Shown: positions 9,687 to 18,133 of the stretch, one piece after another
Numbering within the stretch: position 1 is the first letter of the stretch
Layout: each line of letters opens with the position of its first letter
Origin: Candidatus Nitrosocosmicus agrestis
GTDB lineage: Archaea > Thermoproteota > Nitrososphaeria > Nitrososphaerales > Nitrososphaeraceae
Length of the DNA stretch: 61,589 nt
Direction of reading: 5' to 3'
NCBI RefSeq assembly: GCF_008389435.1
Contig: NZ_VUYS01000022.1
Location: 1-61,589, forward strand
The notes under the pieces: generated by a model
Told to the model about the DNA's origin: nothing
Databases searched by the model: none
The model's input: only the letters and a program-made list of their open reading frames with translations
Made by a program: the position numbers and the translations under genes

Positions 9687-10154
9687 ATGGTAACTATATC
9701 AAAAAGGCTTTCATTGGTGATATTTTTTGTCGCGGGATTCATATTCATCGGAATAGGAATTGCCTCAATAATTGATTCAAATATTCCTAGGTATGTAGAG
9801 ATATCAGAGAAGATAAACCCAAATCAATCAGGAATATTTACACCCGATATGAATGTAGGCAACATTGCAAACATTTATTTAAATGGCTCGCAGGCCACGG
9901 TTTTGGTAGTAGATCCTAACAACAAACTTATACTCAACAAGACAGATGTTTCAGGCATATTCAATCACACCATTAAGGCAGAGGTGAACGGTAAGCTTAA
10001 AATCCAAATTATCAATGATGGAGGATCAAGCCTAAATTTGAATTTAGGAGCATATTCAAAAGCAAGTCCTCTAGCATTTAGTGGTCAGATGATGCTCATC
10101 ATTACTGGAATAGTTGTGATAGGTCTTGGATTGAGGACAAGAATGCAATCATAA
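9687..10154 (+). CDS. two-helix membrane protein with extracellular domain
   Basis: A 155-residue protein with an N-terminal helix (about 9-29), an Asn-rich outer domain of roughly 100 residues carrying several N-x-S/T sites, and a C-terminal helix (about 130-149) ending in a basic tail. The ectodomain (GNIANIYLNGSQATVLVVDP, then an NKTDVSG segment) looks like a small beta-sandwich. It resembles membrane-anchored proteins common in Nitrososphaeria, function unknown. Its stop abuts the convergent prephenate dehydratase stop with no gap. Confidence 0.65.
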   Translation: MVTISKRLSLVIFFVAGFIFIGIGIASIIDSNIPRYVEISEKINPNQSGIFTPDMNVGNIANIYLNGSQATVLVVDPNNKLILNKTDVSGIFNHTIKAEVNGKLKIQIINDGGSSLNLNLGAYSKASPLAFSGQMMLIITGIVVIGLGLRTRMQS

Positions 10155-10985
10155 TCAGAATATTTCTGCTTTTTTATAAGATCCCAATAACTTAAAGAAC
10201 TTGACTGAGGCCTTTATTGCTTGTAGAGAGTCCACAATGCTTTCTTCACTTGGATTGCCTTCAAAATCTACGAAAAAGTAATATTCCCATGGAATATCTT
10301 TCGTTGGTCTAGACTCAATTCGAGTTAGATTAATCTTTCTTAAAGCAAATTCTTTGAGTATTAAATATAGGGACCCAGGTTTATGGGCAATCGAAAATAT
10401 GATGGAAATTTTATTATGGGTTTCATTGGGCTCATACAATCTTGAAATAATCAGAAAGCGAGTAAAATTATTGGAATTATCTTCAATATCCTGATCCGCT
10501 ATTTTCATATCGTATATTTCAGAAGCGCGTTTACTGGCTATTGCGGCAGCTTGATATTTTGAATTTTCTTTGATAAATTTGACTGAACCAGCAGTGTCGT
10601 ACATTGGAATAGCATCCAGATGTTTTGATTGAAGATATCTTCTACATTGAGCTAGAGCTTGTGGATGCGAATATACTAAAGAGATATCGTCCTCTTTCGA
10701 ATTCTTATTTATAATAAGACAATGATGAATTTTTTGATAGATCTCTCCGATCACAAATAATGATTTTTCAACCAGAAGATCATATGTCTCGTTTATACTA
10801 CCCTCGGTAGAGTTTTCTACAGGTACAACAGCTAAATCAATTATAGAATTTTCAACACCTTCAAATAATTCACGAAACGATCTAAAAGGAATAAATAAAT
10901 TTCCTGGATCCGGAAATTTAATACTTGCAGCCGTTTCACTATATGATCCAGATTCTCCCTGAAAACCTATTCGTATAGAATTCAT
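10155..10985 (-). CDS. pheA: prephenate dehydratase
   Basis: Converts prephenate to phenylpyruvate in phenylalanine synthesis. The catalytic half opens with RIGFQGESGSYSETAA and has the conserved VENSTEGSINETYDLL and the active-site NNFTRFLII (Thr-Arg-Phe). A C-terminal ACT domain (about 195-270) carries ISIIFSIAHKPGSLY and the ESRP motif for phenylalanine feedback inhibition. The 276 aa match a stand-alone, mutase-free enzyme. It starts three bases after csl4 on the same strand, so the two are co-transcribed. Confidence 0.95.
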   Translation of the reverse strand: MNSIRIGFQGESGSYSETAASIKFPDPGNLFIPFRSFRELFEGVENSIIDLAVVPVENSTEGSINETYDLLVEKSLFVIGEIYQKIHHCLIINKNSKEDDISLVYSHPQALAQCRRYLQSKHLDAIPMYDTAGSVKFIKENSKYQAAAIASKRASEIYDMKIADQDIEDNSNNFTRFLIISRLYEPNETHNKISIIFSIAHKPGSLYLILKEFALRKINLTRIESRPTKDIPWEYYFFVDFEGNPSEESIVDSLQAIKASVKFFKLLGSYKKAEIF

Positions 10986-10988
10986 ATT

Positions 10989-11606
10989 CTAAAACTGCAT
11001 ATCATATAATTGTGTAAATGATTGCTTGCCATAGTCAATCGAAACTTTCCTATCTTCGAAATTTCCACAAAAGTTACACTTCAATCCACCAGGAACTTTT
11101 GTAAACTCATTTCCACAGGAAAAACAAATAGTATACACCACGCCAAGATCTTTGTCTTCGAGTGATAGGTGGATAGAGGAGTTCAATAAGCTACAAACTC
11201 TTCCTCTGATAATATCCCCTACTTTGAACACATATTTTCCCTTATATCCCCTTTCACGCCAACTTGAACCATATCCTCCACTAGAAGCAGAAAAGCGTGT
11301 TGATGCAATAGCAGAAAATCCAGATTTTGAATATTTTTCATTGATATATACTATCCTCACAGAAATCATATTACCAAATAACATATCAATATATCCAACG
11401 ACGATATCACCGATTTTTGGTATCATAGGAGGATTCTTTTGTTTAACATTTAATATTCTGTCTTGGAGGTTAATTGATGATCCTCCTATGGCAGATGATC
11501 GGATATCACCATCATCCACATATGTATTCTTACCCGCGTCATATTCCTCAATAACAGACAATAATTCACCAGGAATAATCTTATTAGTTTCACGAGTTTT
11601 CTTCAA
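10989..11606 (-). CDS. csl4: exosome complex RNA-binding protein Csl4
   Basis: Cap subunit of the archaeal RNA exosome. The N-terminal domain starts IIPGELLSVIEEYDAG. A central S1 domain (about 65-155, IGDIVVGYIDMLFGNMISVR) and a C-terminal zinc ribbon with CFSCGNEF and CNFCGN follow, giving the standard three-part Csl4 layout. Compared with typical Csl4 (about 180-190 aa) it carries a Gly/Ser-rich insert (SGGYGSSWRERG) in the S1 domain. It lies between folP and pheA in a same-strand run. Confidence 0.93.
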   Translation of the reverse strand: MKKTRETNKIIPGELLSVIEEYDAGKNTYVDDGDIRSSAIGGSSINLQDRILNVKQKNPPMIPKIGDIVVGYIDMLFGNMISVRIVYINEKYSKSGFSAIASTRFSASSGGYGSSWRERGYKGKYVFKVGDIIRGRVCSLLNSSIHLSLEDKDLGVVYTICFSCGNEFTKVPGGLKCNFCGNFEDRKVSIDYGKQSFTQLYDMQF

Positions 11607-11656
11607 TTTGAATCAATCAATTTTAGAAGATTAAGGTTATAATTGTTACAATTGAT

Positions 11657-12544
11657 TTATTTATTCTTATATAATAATTCCATCATGTCCAAAGCTTGTC
11701 GGGTCTCTTTTACATTATGGGTCCTAAGTAATGACGCTCCATTGATAGCACAGTGCATTTCCGCAATAATTGATGGGATAAGCCTCTCTTCGGCATCCAA
11801 ATTAAACAAGGATTTGAGAAAGGACTTTCTTGAAATGGAAACACAAATAGGCATTCTTAAAAATTTTAATTTTTGAAAATTGGATATAATTTCCATATCC
11901 CGAACGTACCAATCTAATCCTTTTATTCTAGAATAAAATGGATTATTTCCAGTATTCCTAAAAAAACCGATAGAAGGATCAATTATTAGATTTTCGGTTT
12001 TTATATTAAATGCTTGAGCTATCCTGATGCTAGATCCTATTAGAGACAAAGTATCATGTATGTCCCCAAATATCGAGTATTGTTCAGTTTCGGAAGCATA
12101 TGAACAGATAATAACTGGTAAATTATTCTCAAATGCAAGTTTTGGCATTTTTTTATCATATTTTAGTCCAGTGACATCGTTTATGGCATTAATGTCTAGG
12201 TTCAATAATCCCCGAACAACAGATGACCTCATTGTGTCTACTGAAATAGGAATATCACTAATTTGTCTAATAGCTGATATGGCCTCAAACAAGCGTTTTT
12301 GCTCCACATCTGCTGGAATCAATGTGTTTAGATAGGGAGCGGTAGACATTCCTCCGACGTCGATAATATCAACTCCAGAATTCTCCATTTCAATCACAGT
12401 ATCCTGAATTTCATTTTCTTTTAGTTTAATTGAATTCCTATAGAATGACTCGGGGCTCAAATTAACAATTCCCATTATCTTTACATTCTTTTCATCATAA
12501 GTAATGGAGGTCTTGCCTATTGTTGCCAACAAACATGAGTACAA
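11657..12544 (-). CDS. dihydropteroate synthase family protein
   Basis: A 295-residue TIM-barrel protein of the pterin-binding family. Recognisable motifs, each slightly divergent, are MGIVNLSPESFY (usual NxTPDSF), IIDVGGMSTAP, PISVDTMRSSVV, NAINDVTG, IIDPSIGF and SISRKSFLKS. These cover the pterin pocket and phosphate loop. It probably joins a pterin diphosphate to an aromatic amine for tetrahydromethanopterin or folate-like cofactor synthesis. The substrate in this lineage is not settled, so I leave out the folP symbol. It begins the folP-like/csl4/pheA run. Confidence 0.85.
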   Translation of the reverse strand: MYSCLLATIGKTSITYDEKNVKIMGIVNLSPESFYRNSIKLKENEIQDTVIEMENSGVDIIDVGGMSTAPYLNTLIPADVEQKRLFEAISAIRQISDIPISVDTMRSSVVRGLLNLDINAINDVTGLKYDKKMPKLAFENNLPVIICSYASETEQYSIFGDIHDTLSLIGSSIRIAQAFNIKTENLIIDPSIGFFRNTGNNPFYSRIKGLDWYVRDMEIISNFQKLKFLRMPICVSISRKSFLKSLFNLDAEERLIPSIIAEMHCAINGASLLRTHNVKETRQALDMMELLYKNK

Positions 12545-13432
12545 AATTAGTTTTAAAAACGTTAATGAATTTAATGATATATGGTTGTAAATTAATCAAA
12601 TATAAAATATAACTTTTAGTTAACGATTTATAGTTCTCCAATATGGTATTCGACAAAAAGATCCAGCTATTTCCATACACGTTTGGTTTACAATTCTTTG
12701 ACCTGAAAGGAAAGCATCATACTTTCAATTCTATCCTCTATACTACATCTTTCTCCTTTCTTTTTTCTAGGTTACTTTTCCTCTCCCTCTCTTTCTCTCT
12801 TCCCCCTTCTTCTGCTACTCTGCCTCTTTACCAAGTTTTTCTCTAGAATAGTGAATATGGTAGTAATCTATTTTAGAATTCGGCGTGCCTTTGGATACCA
12901 AGAACCACCACGTCCATTCTTAGAAACTGAATGCTTTTATGGGTCTTGACGAGGTCTGATAGAAAACTCTGGACAACAAACATGTTTTTTCTCTTTTTAG
13001 GTTTTTTAGCAAAAGTAGTGCAAGGTTCCACTTATTTTCTGATTCTATTGATAGCTATCTATAGCCGTATATATGACGAATCAACATGAGTAAAGTCTCG
13101 TCTAATATAAACACTGATATCTTTCTTTTTATATCCCAAAAAACTGGTCTTTGTACTTTTGTTGAATCCAGTTTTAGTGCGACATATTTCGTTTAATAAA
13201 ACAGGTTGTTATCTTTCAGATGTTTTTCTCAAAGATGGGGCTGAAAAGGTACAAACAAAGACTTGATACATATGTACTTTTGATACGTTATGTTTATAGT
13301 ATCCACAATTGGAATACCGTGTTTCTTCGAGCTATAGGTTTATCGTTAAATTAGCAGGACCGATCTTTGTACTGATAGTACAAAATTAGTTTTTAGCCGC
13401 TTAAGGGTTATAGATAAAAATAGGATATAAGG
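12545..13432. other. gap with polypyrimidine tract, no gene called
   Basis: About 890 bases. Its first part holds a plus-strand frame (12643-12846) whose second half is simply the translation of a pyrimidine tract, so I reject it. The remainder has no frame of note and no recognisable RNA gene. The minus-strand DHPS promoter lies at its left edge. Confidence 0.45.
12736..12845 (+). repeat. about 110-bp polypyrimidine tract
   Basis: From about CTATCCTCTATACT onward the plus strand is almost entirely C and T, including long CTCCCTCTC and CTCTTCCCCC segments, with few interruptions. The minus strand is correspondingly purine-only. This is compositionally out of place in an AT-rich genome. Confidence 0.7.
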
Positions 13433-13837
13433 TTATTTGTTTTGAAAAAACTTTGAAATAATAGGCATAGCTTTTTCCGTAACTAAATAATCAAAGTCAT
13501 CTGTTTCTGGATCCAAGGTGAAGATTAACAAAAACTCCAATCTATTTTTTTGATTGGTAACTGGTATAGTGATTCTCAGAATTTTTTCGTACAAAGAACA
13601 GGTATAGTATAGCTTTCCTAATAAATCCTGCCACCTTAATCTGGTATATTGCCTAGTTGAGGCTGTAATGGCATACTGTTCTGTTTCTTCGTCGTTTAAC
13701 AAAGGGACTATATCTTTTCTTTCAGCAGTAGTAAGCATCATACCATGTTTATCTGCAACACCTACAAATCGTATCCTAGAATCAATTCCGACTAGATTAT
13801 CACAAAGGCTCCTGAATTCAGCAACATGTTTCTCCAT
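13433..13837 (-). CDS. DUF6659/roadblock-like small protein
   Basis: A 134-residue soluble protein with an alternating beta/alpha pattern. A first strand-rich part RIRFVGVADKHGMMLTTA (about 21-38) is followed by a helix with many Tyr/Arg and then LRITIPVTNQKNRLEFLLIF. This is the layout of the small thaumarchaeal family I know as DUF6659, which resembles roadblock/LC7 domains. Family members occur in many copies in Nitrososphaeria; a divergent second copy lies at 55116-55541. The function is unknown; a role with small GTPases or signalling proteins is only a structural analogy. Confidence 0.65.
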   Translation of the reverse strand: MEKHVAEFRSLCDNLVGIDSRIRFVGVADKHGMMLTTAERKDIVPLLNDEETEQYAITASTRQYTRLRWQDLLGKLYYTCSLYEKILRITIPVTNQKNRLEFLLIFTLDPETDDFDYLVTEKAMPIISKFFQNK

Positions 13838-13872
13838 GACTATTGTTACTGGTATATAGACATGGCATTATT

Positions 13873-14085
13873 TTAATATTTTTCATAAAGAATCTCTCCA
13901 TTTAACTCTATTCGTATAATCCTAGATGCCGGAATTTTCTGAAAATTCTCTGAAAGGACAATGAATTCATCCAATGAGACTTTCTTGTGGTTTTCAAAAT
14001 CTCTGAATGTCAACTTGTACAGTTTAGGGTTATCAGCATACAAGGCCCTACTAAAGATCTCTTCTATTTTACCTTTTCCAACCAT
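13873..14085 (-). CDS. DUF504-like small protein
   Basis: A 70-residue protein from the ATG at 14085 (MVGKGKIEEIF); the open frame extends to an ATG at 14148, but that extension is hydrophobic and atypical. The pattern KIEEIFSRALYADNPKLYKL, FRDFENHKKVSLDEF and IPASRIIRIELNGEILY matches the DUF504 (UPF0248) family seen across archaea, often beside RNA-repair or tRNA genes. DUF504 is of unknown biochemical function. Moderately sure of the family. Confidence 0.6.
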   Translation of the reverse strand: MVGKGKIEEIFSRALYADNPKLYKLTFRDFENHKKVSLDEFIVLSENFQKIPASRIIRIELNGEILYEKY

Positions 14086-14389
14086 TATTTTAAAACTCAA
14101 AGTAAATAGGCTTGTCAGAGTATGATAAATTTTTTTGATACTGCACATGGTCTTGTCGATTTATTTACTATTCTTAAAGTATAACATGGACATCAAAACA
14201 GACCTTTATGATTGCAGAAACATCTAAAATACAATAAAGCGAATATACTCCTTATTTAATTAAATAGCAACAGGTTATTTGGCACCTGTCATCTAGGTTA
14301 TTGCACAAGCATAAAAAACCGGATAACTATGTCACAAATTCAAAAGATTTAATATTCAACTTTGAAGAAAGATAACAGGCACACCTAGT

Positions 14390-15229
14390 ATGACTCATTG
14401 TATAGCAATTCATTCTTATAAGGGGGGCACTGGCAAGACAACAATCGCTGCGAATGCAGCAGCATTACTTGTTATGATGGGTAAGCGAGTTGCTATACTA
14501 GATCTAGATGTATATGCCCCAAGCTTGCATAATTATTTTAAGATTAATCCAAAAAAATGGATTAACGATTTTTTGGATAATAATGCAGACATTGATGAAG
14601 CTATTGTAGATCTTACAGATACTCACCTTCCTCAATTAAGAGAAAAATCTCATTCAGAAGGCAGATTGTTTACAGGATTTTCTAATCCTAGCAGAGACGC
14701 CATATTCAAATTTGAGATGGGTAACGGCACAGACTATTGGAAAAAACAATTTAGAAAACTGGTTTTTCTCAGAGAACAGATAATCACCAAGCTTGACACA
14801 GATTTTATAATCATTGACACCAGCCCGGGAATTAGACATTGGTCAATTAATGCACTCTCAATAGCAGACAAGTTGATTCTTACAATGAAAATGGATGATC
14901 TAGATATAGAAGGAACTAAGAAACTCTTATTTGAGATTTATACAACGTTTGTCAGATTTGGCGCCATTTCATATATATTGCTTAATAGAGTATCAGGCTA
15001 TTGCATTCCAGGTACTACTATGGATTCAGGTATGGAAAAAAATCAAGATCATAGGATGGTATTGGAGGAATTACACAAAGAGACTGGAGCTAATTCGTTA
15101 ACTCCTTTGCCATGTTATTGCGATATACAGTTCAGTCCAAGGGAATTTCTAACGGTAATCAATAACCCCACCCATCCATTTTCACTAAAGCTAAAAAATA
15201 TAATCAATGAAATGATAAACAATCAATAA
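14390..15229 (+). CDS. ParA/MinD-family P-loop ATPase
   Basis: A 279-residue deviant Walker A ATPase: KGGTGKTT (residues 11-18) with the signature first Lys, the switch region LDLDVYAPS (37-45) and Walker B FIIIDTSPG. Such ATPases dimerise on ATP and position DNA, proteins or membrane complexes. An insertion between the switch and Walker B regions (about residues 55-120, with DYWKKQFRKL) is not usual for MinD. A pair of Cys (SGYCIPG and LPCYCDI) could bind metal. The next gene, a single-pass membrane protein, is 53 bases downstream on the same strand. Confidence 0.85.
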   Translation: MTHCIAIHSYKGGTGKTTIAANAAALLVMMGKRVAILDLDVYAPSLHNYFKINPKKWINDFLDNNADIDEAIVDLTDTHLPQLREKSHSEGRLFTGFSNPSRDAIFKFEMGNGTDYWKKQFRKLVFLREQIITKLDTDFIIIDTSPGIRHWSINALSIADKLILTMKMDDLDIEGTKKLLFEIYTTFVRFGAISYILLNRVSGYCIPGTTMDSGMEKNQDHRMVLEELHKETGANSLTPLPCYCDIQFSPREFLTVINNPTHPFSLKLKNIINEMINNQ

Positions 15230-15282
15230 GATTCACTACTATTAATTTTAAATTAGAGAAGAATGCATTTGAGTGTAATAGC

Positions 15283-15915
15283 ATGAGTAAGAAGAAAAAA
15301 AACGCGGATAATGATGGTATCAAGAAAGATTCGATGAGCAAAGATAAGAGCAATGAGAATAGCTATTTTGCACGTGGAAGAAAGAAAAGAAAACAATATT
15401 TGAAGATTATAATTCCCAGTATTGTAGCAGTAATTATAGTTGGTATAGTATTGGCCATTCTCTTTCCAAGCGAGAACGTGGCAGCTAAATATGGCGCTTT
15501 AGGATCCGCACATGATCACGGTGCATTATTAATTAGCCTAAATGGTACGGACTTGGACCTTGCGCAGCAGAAATACATGGTTAGATCAAATTACATTCAT
15601 GTAGAGAGTTATAACGGTACTCTTGATGGTAATACTATTCATAAGCATTCGATTAATGCACCATTGGGAGAATTCCTTAAAAGCCTAAGAATGGACATTT
15701 CAAATGGTTGTTTTATAACGGATACTAATCAGCGCTACTGTGATAACCCTGTTGATAAACTTAGCTTTTATGTAAATGGCAACAAGACAGATGATATTAT
15801 GAACTATGTCTTAAACGATGGTGATAGGATGTTAATAACTTATGGAAAACAAAATTCAACAGAACTTGATAGAGAGTTCCAAAAACTAAATGAATTGCCA
15901 ATAAACAGAAAATAA
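15283..15915 (+). CDS. single-pass membrane protein, thaumarchaeal type
   Basis: A 210-residue protein: a very basic N-terminal cytoplasmic region (about 1-40, many Lys), one membrane helix (about 42-63, IIIPSIVAVIIVGIVLAILF), then an extracellular domain. The ectodomain is His-rich at its start (GSAHDHGALL; NYIHVESYNG; TIHKHSINAPLGEFL) and has two cysteines (NGCFITDTNQRYCDN) likely to form a disulfide. The His pattern hints at metal binding. I recognise it as a recurring thaumarchaeal hypothetical but know no function. It probably forms a unit with the ParA-like gene. Confidence 0.65.
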   Translation: MSKKKKNADNDGIKKDSMSKDKSNENSYFARGRKKRKQYLKIIIPSIVAVIIVGIVLAILFPSENVAAKYGALGSAHDHGALLISLNGTDLDLAQQKYMVRSNYIHVESYNGTLDGNTIHKHSINAPLGEFLKSLRMDISNGCFITDTNQRYCDNPVDKLSFYVNGNKTDDIMNYVLNDGDRMLITYGKQNSTELDREFQKLNELPINRK

Positions 15916-15933
15916 GATTGTAAACCTCACATC

Positions 15934-16712
15934 TTAGAGCACTTCAATGGGCAATTGCGGGTTATTTCCCCATTCATCCCATGAACCAGGGTACATTTTT
16001 ACATTTTTGTATCCAAGATTTTTTAATACAATAATGTATTAGAAGTTCGACATCCCCCTTGACAATTAGTAATTATCCCGGTTTGTTTGGGTATGAAAAA
16101 ATACAGTTCCTTTAGTTCACTAAAGTTTAAAAACTTTTTTGCAGGTTACGGACCCATCAATGTTTATTGATGTAGGAACATGTCCTCTATGATTTGCATG
16201 GGCTATACGACCACTATATTCAGCTTCGGATCTACAGTCAATAATAATAACCTCTTTTTCCCTCTTGATGCAATTAGCACATAATTAAAATTGGCTAAAA
16301 CGCTATAATCTATAGTAAATTTGAATTTTTTATATTTAAATCGATTAGTAGATAAATCGATAGGTTAATCGAGATTCAATCAGTGCTTATTTTATCAGTC
16401 CAACATATATGCCCTTTTGAGGAAAAAAATATGTCAATAGTCAAACTCCACGAAAAGTAGAAGGTCCAGAAATCTTGTCGCAAAATACCACAGGATCAGA
16501 CAAATCAACACCAATACAGTTTAATAACATATTCATGTGTCTATTGAATTGCAGGATTCCTTTTCGTGGTGTATCAATCTAATGAAATTGCATCAAATCA
16601 ATATTAATTGCGCCTGATAAATGACCAAGCAAATAATCTTGAAAAGAGAGTATCGACGATTAGTAATTTAGGAGTCTCTACATATTGTATCTACTAAAGA
16701 TTCAGCACTCAT
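15934..16712 (-). pseudogene. decayed two-domain rhodanese (thiosulfate sulfurtransferase)
   Basis: Reading the minus strand from an ATG-like start at 16712, pieces of a tandem-rhodanese protein appear in different frames: HLSGAINIDLMQFH then a stop; DLSDPVVFCDKISGPSTFRG then a stop; VIIIDCRSEAEYSGRIAHAN with HRGHVPTSINIDG; GIITNCQGGCRTSN then a stop; and NVKMYPGSWDEWGNNPQLPI up to a natural stop at 15934. These follow the order of SseA-type sulfurtransferases, including the C-terminal GSWxEWG motif and a CQGGCR active-site loop. At least three stops and several frameshifts break it, so no intact product is possible. Confidence 0.88.
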
Positions 16713-16825
16713 TGTAAAGCTCAAAGATGTAAATAATCAATGGTCAATAATTAAGAATTCTGTCACCTCCATTGAATTGAAAAAGTTTTTAATAAAAAGT
16801 ATAAGAGTACATAGTAGGGCAAGAT

Positions 16826-17263
16826 ATGACTAAGAAAACAGCGAAGACTAAAACTGATGATAATGGACTCCCCGAATGGGCAGACAATGAATTGAAAAAT
16901 GCAAACTTCCAAGAGCTAGATAGTATAAATCGAACAGGTTATTTTCTTGATATTAATTCACAAAACAATAAAGCTGACATTCAACTATACGAATCTTTGC
17001 CGGATGGAAGAACAATTGTTGAAGAAATAGAGTTGACAGACAATATAAAAACATCAAAATTAATGAAAGGATTTGTATATGAGTTTAAAATTAAGATCTC
17101 TAATGCAAAATTAAGTGATCAACTGCGGGAATTGTTGAAAACAAAGTACCAAATTGACATGGATGAGATTTTCAAATTCGATTTAGAAGGTGCACAAATG
17201 ATGGATGTGGAATCGGACTACAGTCCAAGTACCAAAGAAGGGGATGAGGAGGAAGATGTTTAG
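16826..17263 (+). CDS. acidic thaumarchaeal protein of unknown function
   Basis: A 145-residue soluble protein with a basic N-terminus (KKTAKTKTDDN), a central domain (about 28-120: YFLDINSQNNKADIQLYESL, then TIVEEIELTDNIKTSK) and a strongly acidic C-terminus ending GDEEEDV. A typical thaumarchaeal small acidic protein; I do not recognise the family. An alternative reading as a nucleic-acid or chaperone-associated factor is only suggested by the charge pattern. Promoter-like TTTTTAATAAAAAG sits about 30-45 bases upstream. Confidence 0.6.
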   Translation: MTKKTAKTKTDDNGLPEWADNELKNANFQELDSINRTGYFLDINSQNNKADIQLYESLPDGRTIVEEIELTDNIKTSKLMKGFVYEFKIKISNAKLSDQLRELLKTKYQIDMDEIFKFDLEGAQMMDVESDYSPSTKEGDEEEDV

Positions 17264-17271
17264 GACAAAAT

Positions 17272-18072
17272 TCAATTTTGTAATTTACGGAATTGGCGTT
17301 CGATTATAAAATTAACAATTGAGGGGAAAAAAAATTTGAAAGGCAACGCCAACCCCGCAATTGCAGGTACATACACTTGAAAAGAGCCCGACATCAAAGA
17401 CTTTAGTATCGCTTTTGAGACCTGTTCAGGCTTTAATACATATTTCATTGGAATTTTATAATTAAAAGACTCGTTGTTAAAGAAATTAGTCTTCACCCCA
17501 ATAGGGTTGACGACAGACACTTTTATACTTGTTTTCTTTAATTCTTGATTTAATGATTCAGAAAAACCCAGCATTGCGAATTTAGAACCACAGTAAGCGG
17601 CCATACCAGGTATGCCAAAGCTAGCAGCCAGAGATGCTACATTAATTATATGTCCACTATTTCGCTTAATCATGCAATCCAGAAAAACTTTTGTAAAATA
17701 TATCATACCAAAGTAATTAGTATAGGTGATTTTTTCTATTTCCTCAATAGAGGTTTTTTCTACACTATTAAAGATACCAATGCCTGCATTATTAATTAGG
17801 CAGTCAATATAGCCAAACCGCTTGAGTATTTTGTCACCTAAATGCTTAACATCTTCCTTGTTAGATACATCACAAGACATAGTAATAACCTCAACGTCTT
17901 TTCTCTTGACTTCTTCAGAACATTTATCTAGACGATACTGATCTCTTGCAACCAAAATTAGCGATTTAATTGGATATTGAGACAAGTCATTTGTAATACA
18001 CTTACCTATTCCACTTGAGGCACCAGTGACTACAAAGATCTTATTTTTGAGTAGACTGTGTAGAGCATCCAT
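17272..18072 (-). CDS. short-chain dehydrogenase/reductase
   Basis: A 266-residue classical SDR. The cofactor loop TGASSGIG (residues 17-24), NNAGIG (about 92-97), the catalytic Ser in NVASLAASFG and Tyr/Lys in YCGSK (Y-x-x-x-K, about 160-164) are all present. The acidic/basic pattern after the second strand (VARDQYR) favours NADPH. The C-terminus is hydrophobic (about 236-256, AIAGLALPFKFFFPSIVNFI), suggesting membrane association, as in lipid or ketoacyl reductases of the DltE/SDR7C type. Substrate unknown. It is convergent with the 16826 gene. Confidence 0.9.
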   Translation of the reverse strand: MDALHSLLKNKIFVVTGASSGIGKCITNDLSQYPIKSLILVARDQYRLDKCSEEVKRKDVEVITMSCDVSNKEDVKHLGDKILKRFGYIDCLINNAGIGIFNSVEKTSIEEIEKITYTNYFGMIYFTKVFLDCMIKRNSGHIINVASLAASFGIPGMAAYCGSKFAMLGFSESLNQELKKTSIKVSVVNPIGVKTNFFNNESFNYKIPMKYVLKPEQVSKAILKSLMSGSFQVYVPAIAGLALPFKFFFPSIVNFIIERQFRKLQN

Positions 18073-18133
18073 TCATAATAAGTATCATTATATTTATTTA
18101 AAATATAACTAGTAATAAGAAATCCAGACTTTT

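Noticed and set aside
12643-12846. 67-residue frame on the plus strand
   Set aside because: Its second half is only the translation of the polypyrimidine tract (Ser, Leu, Phe runs), with no family match or promoter support.
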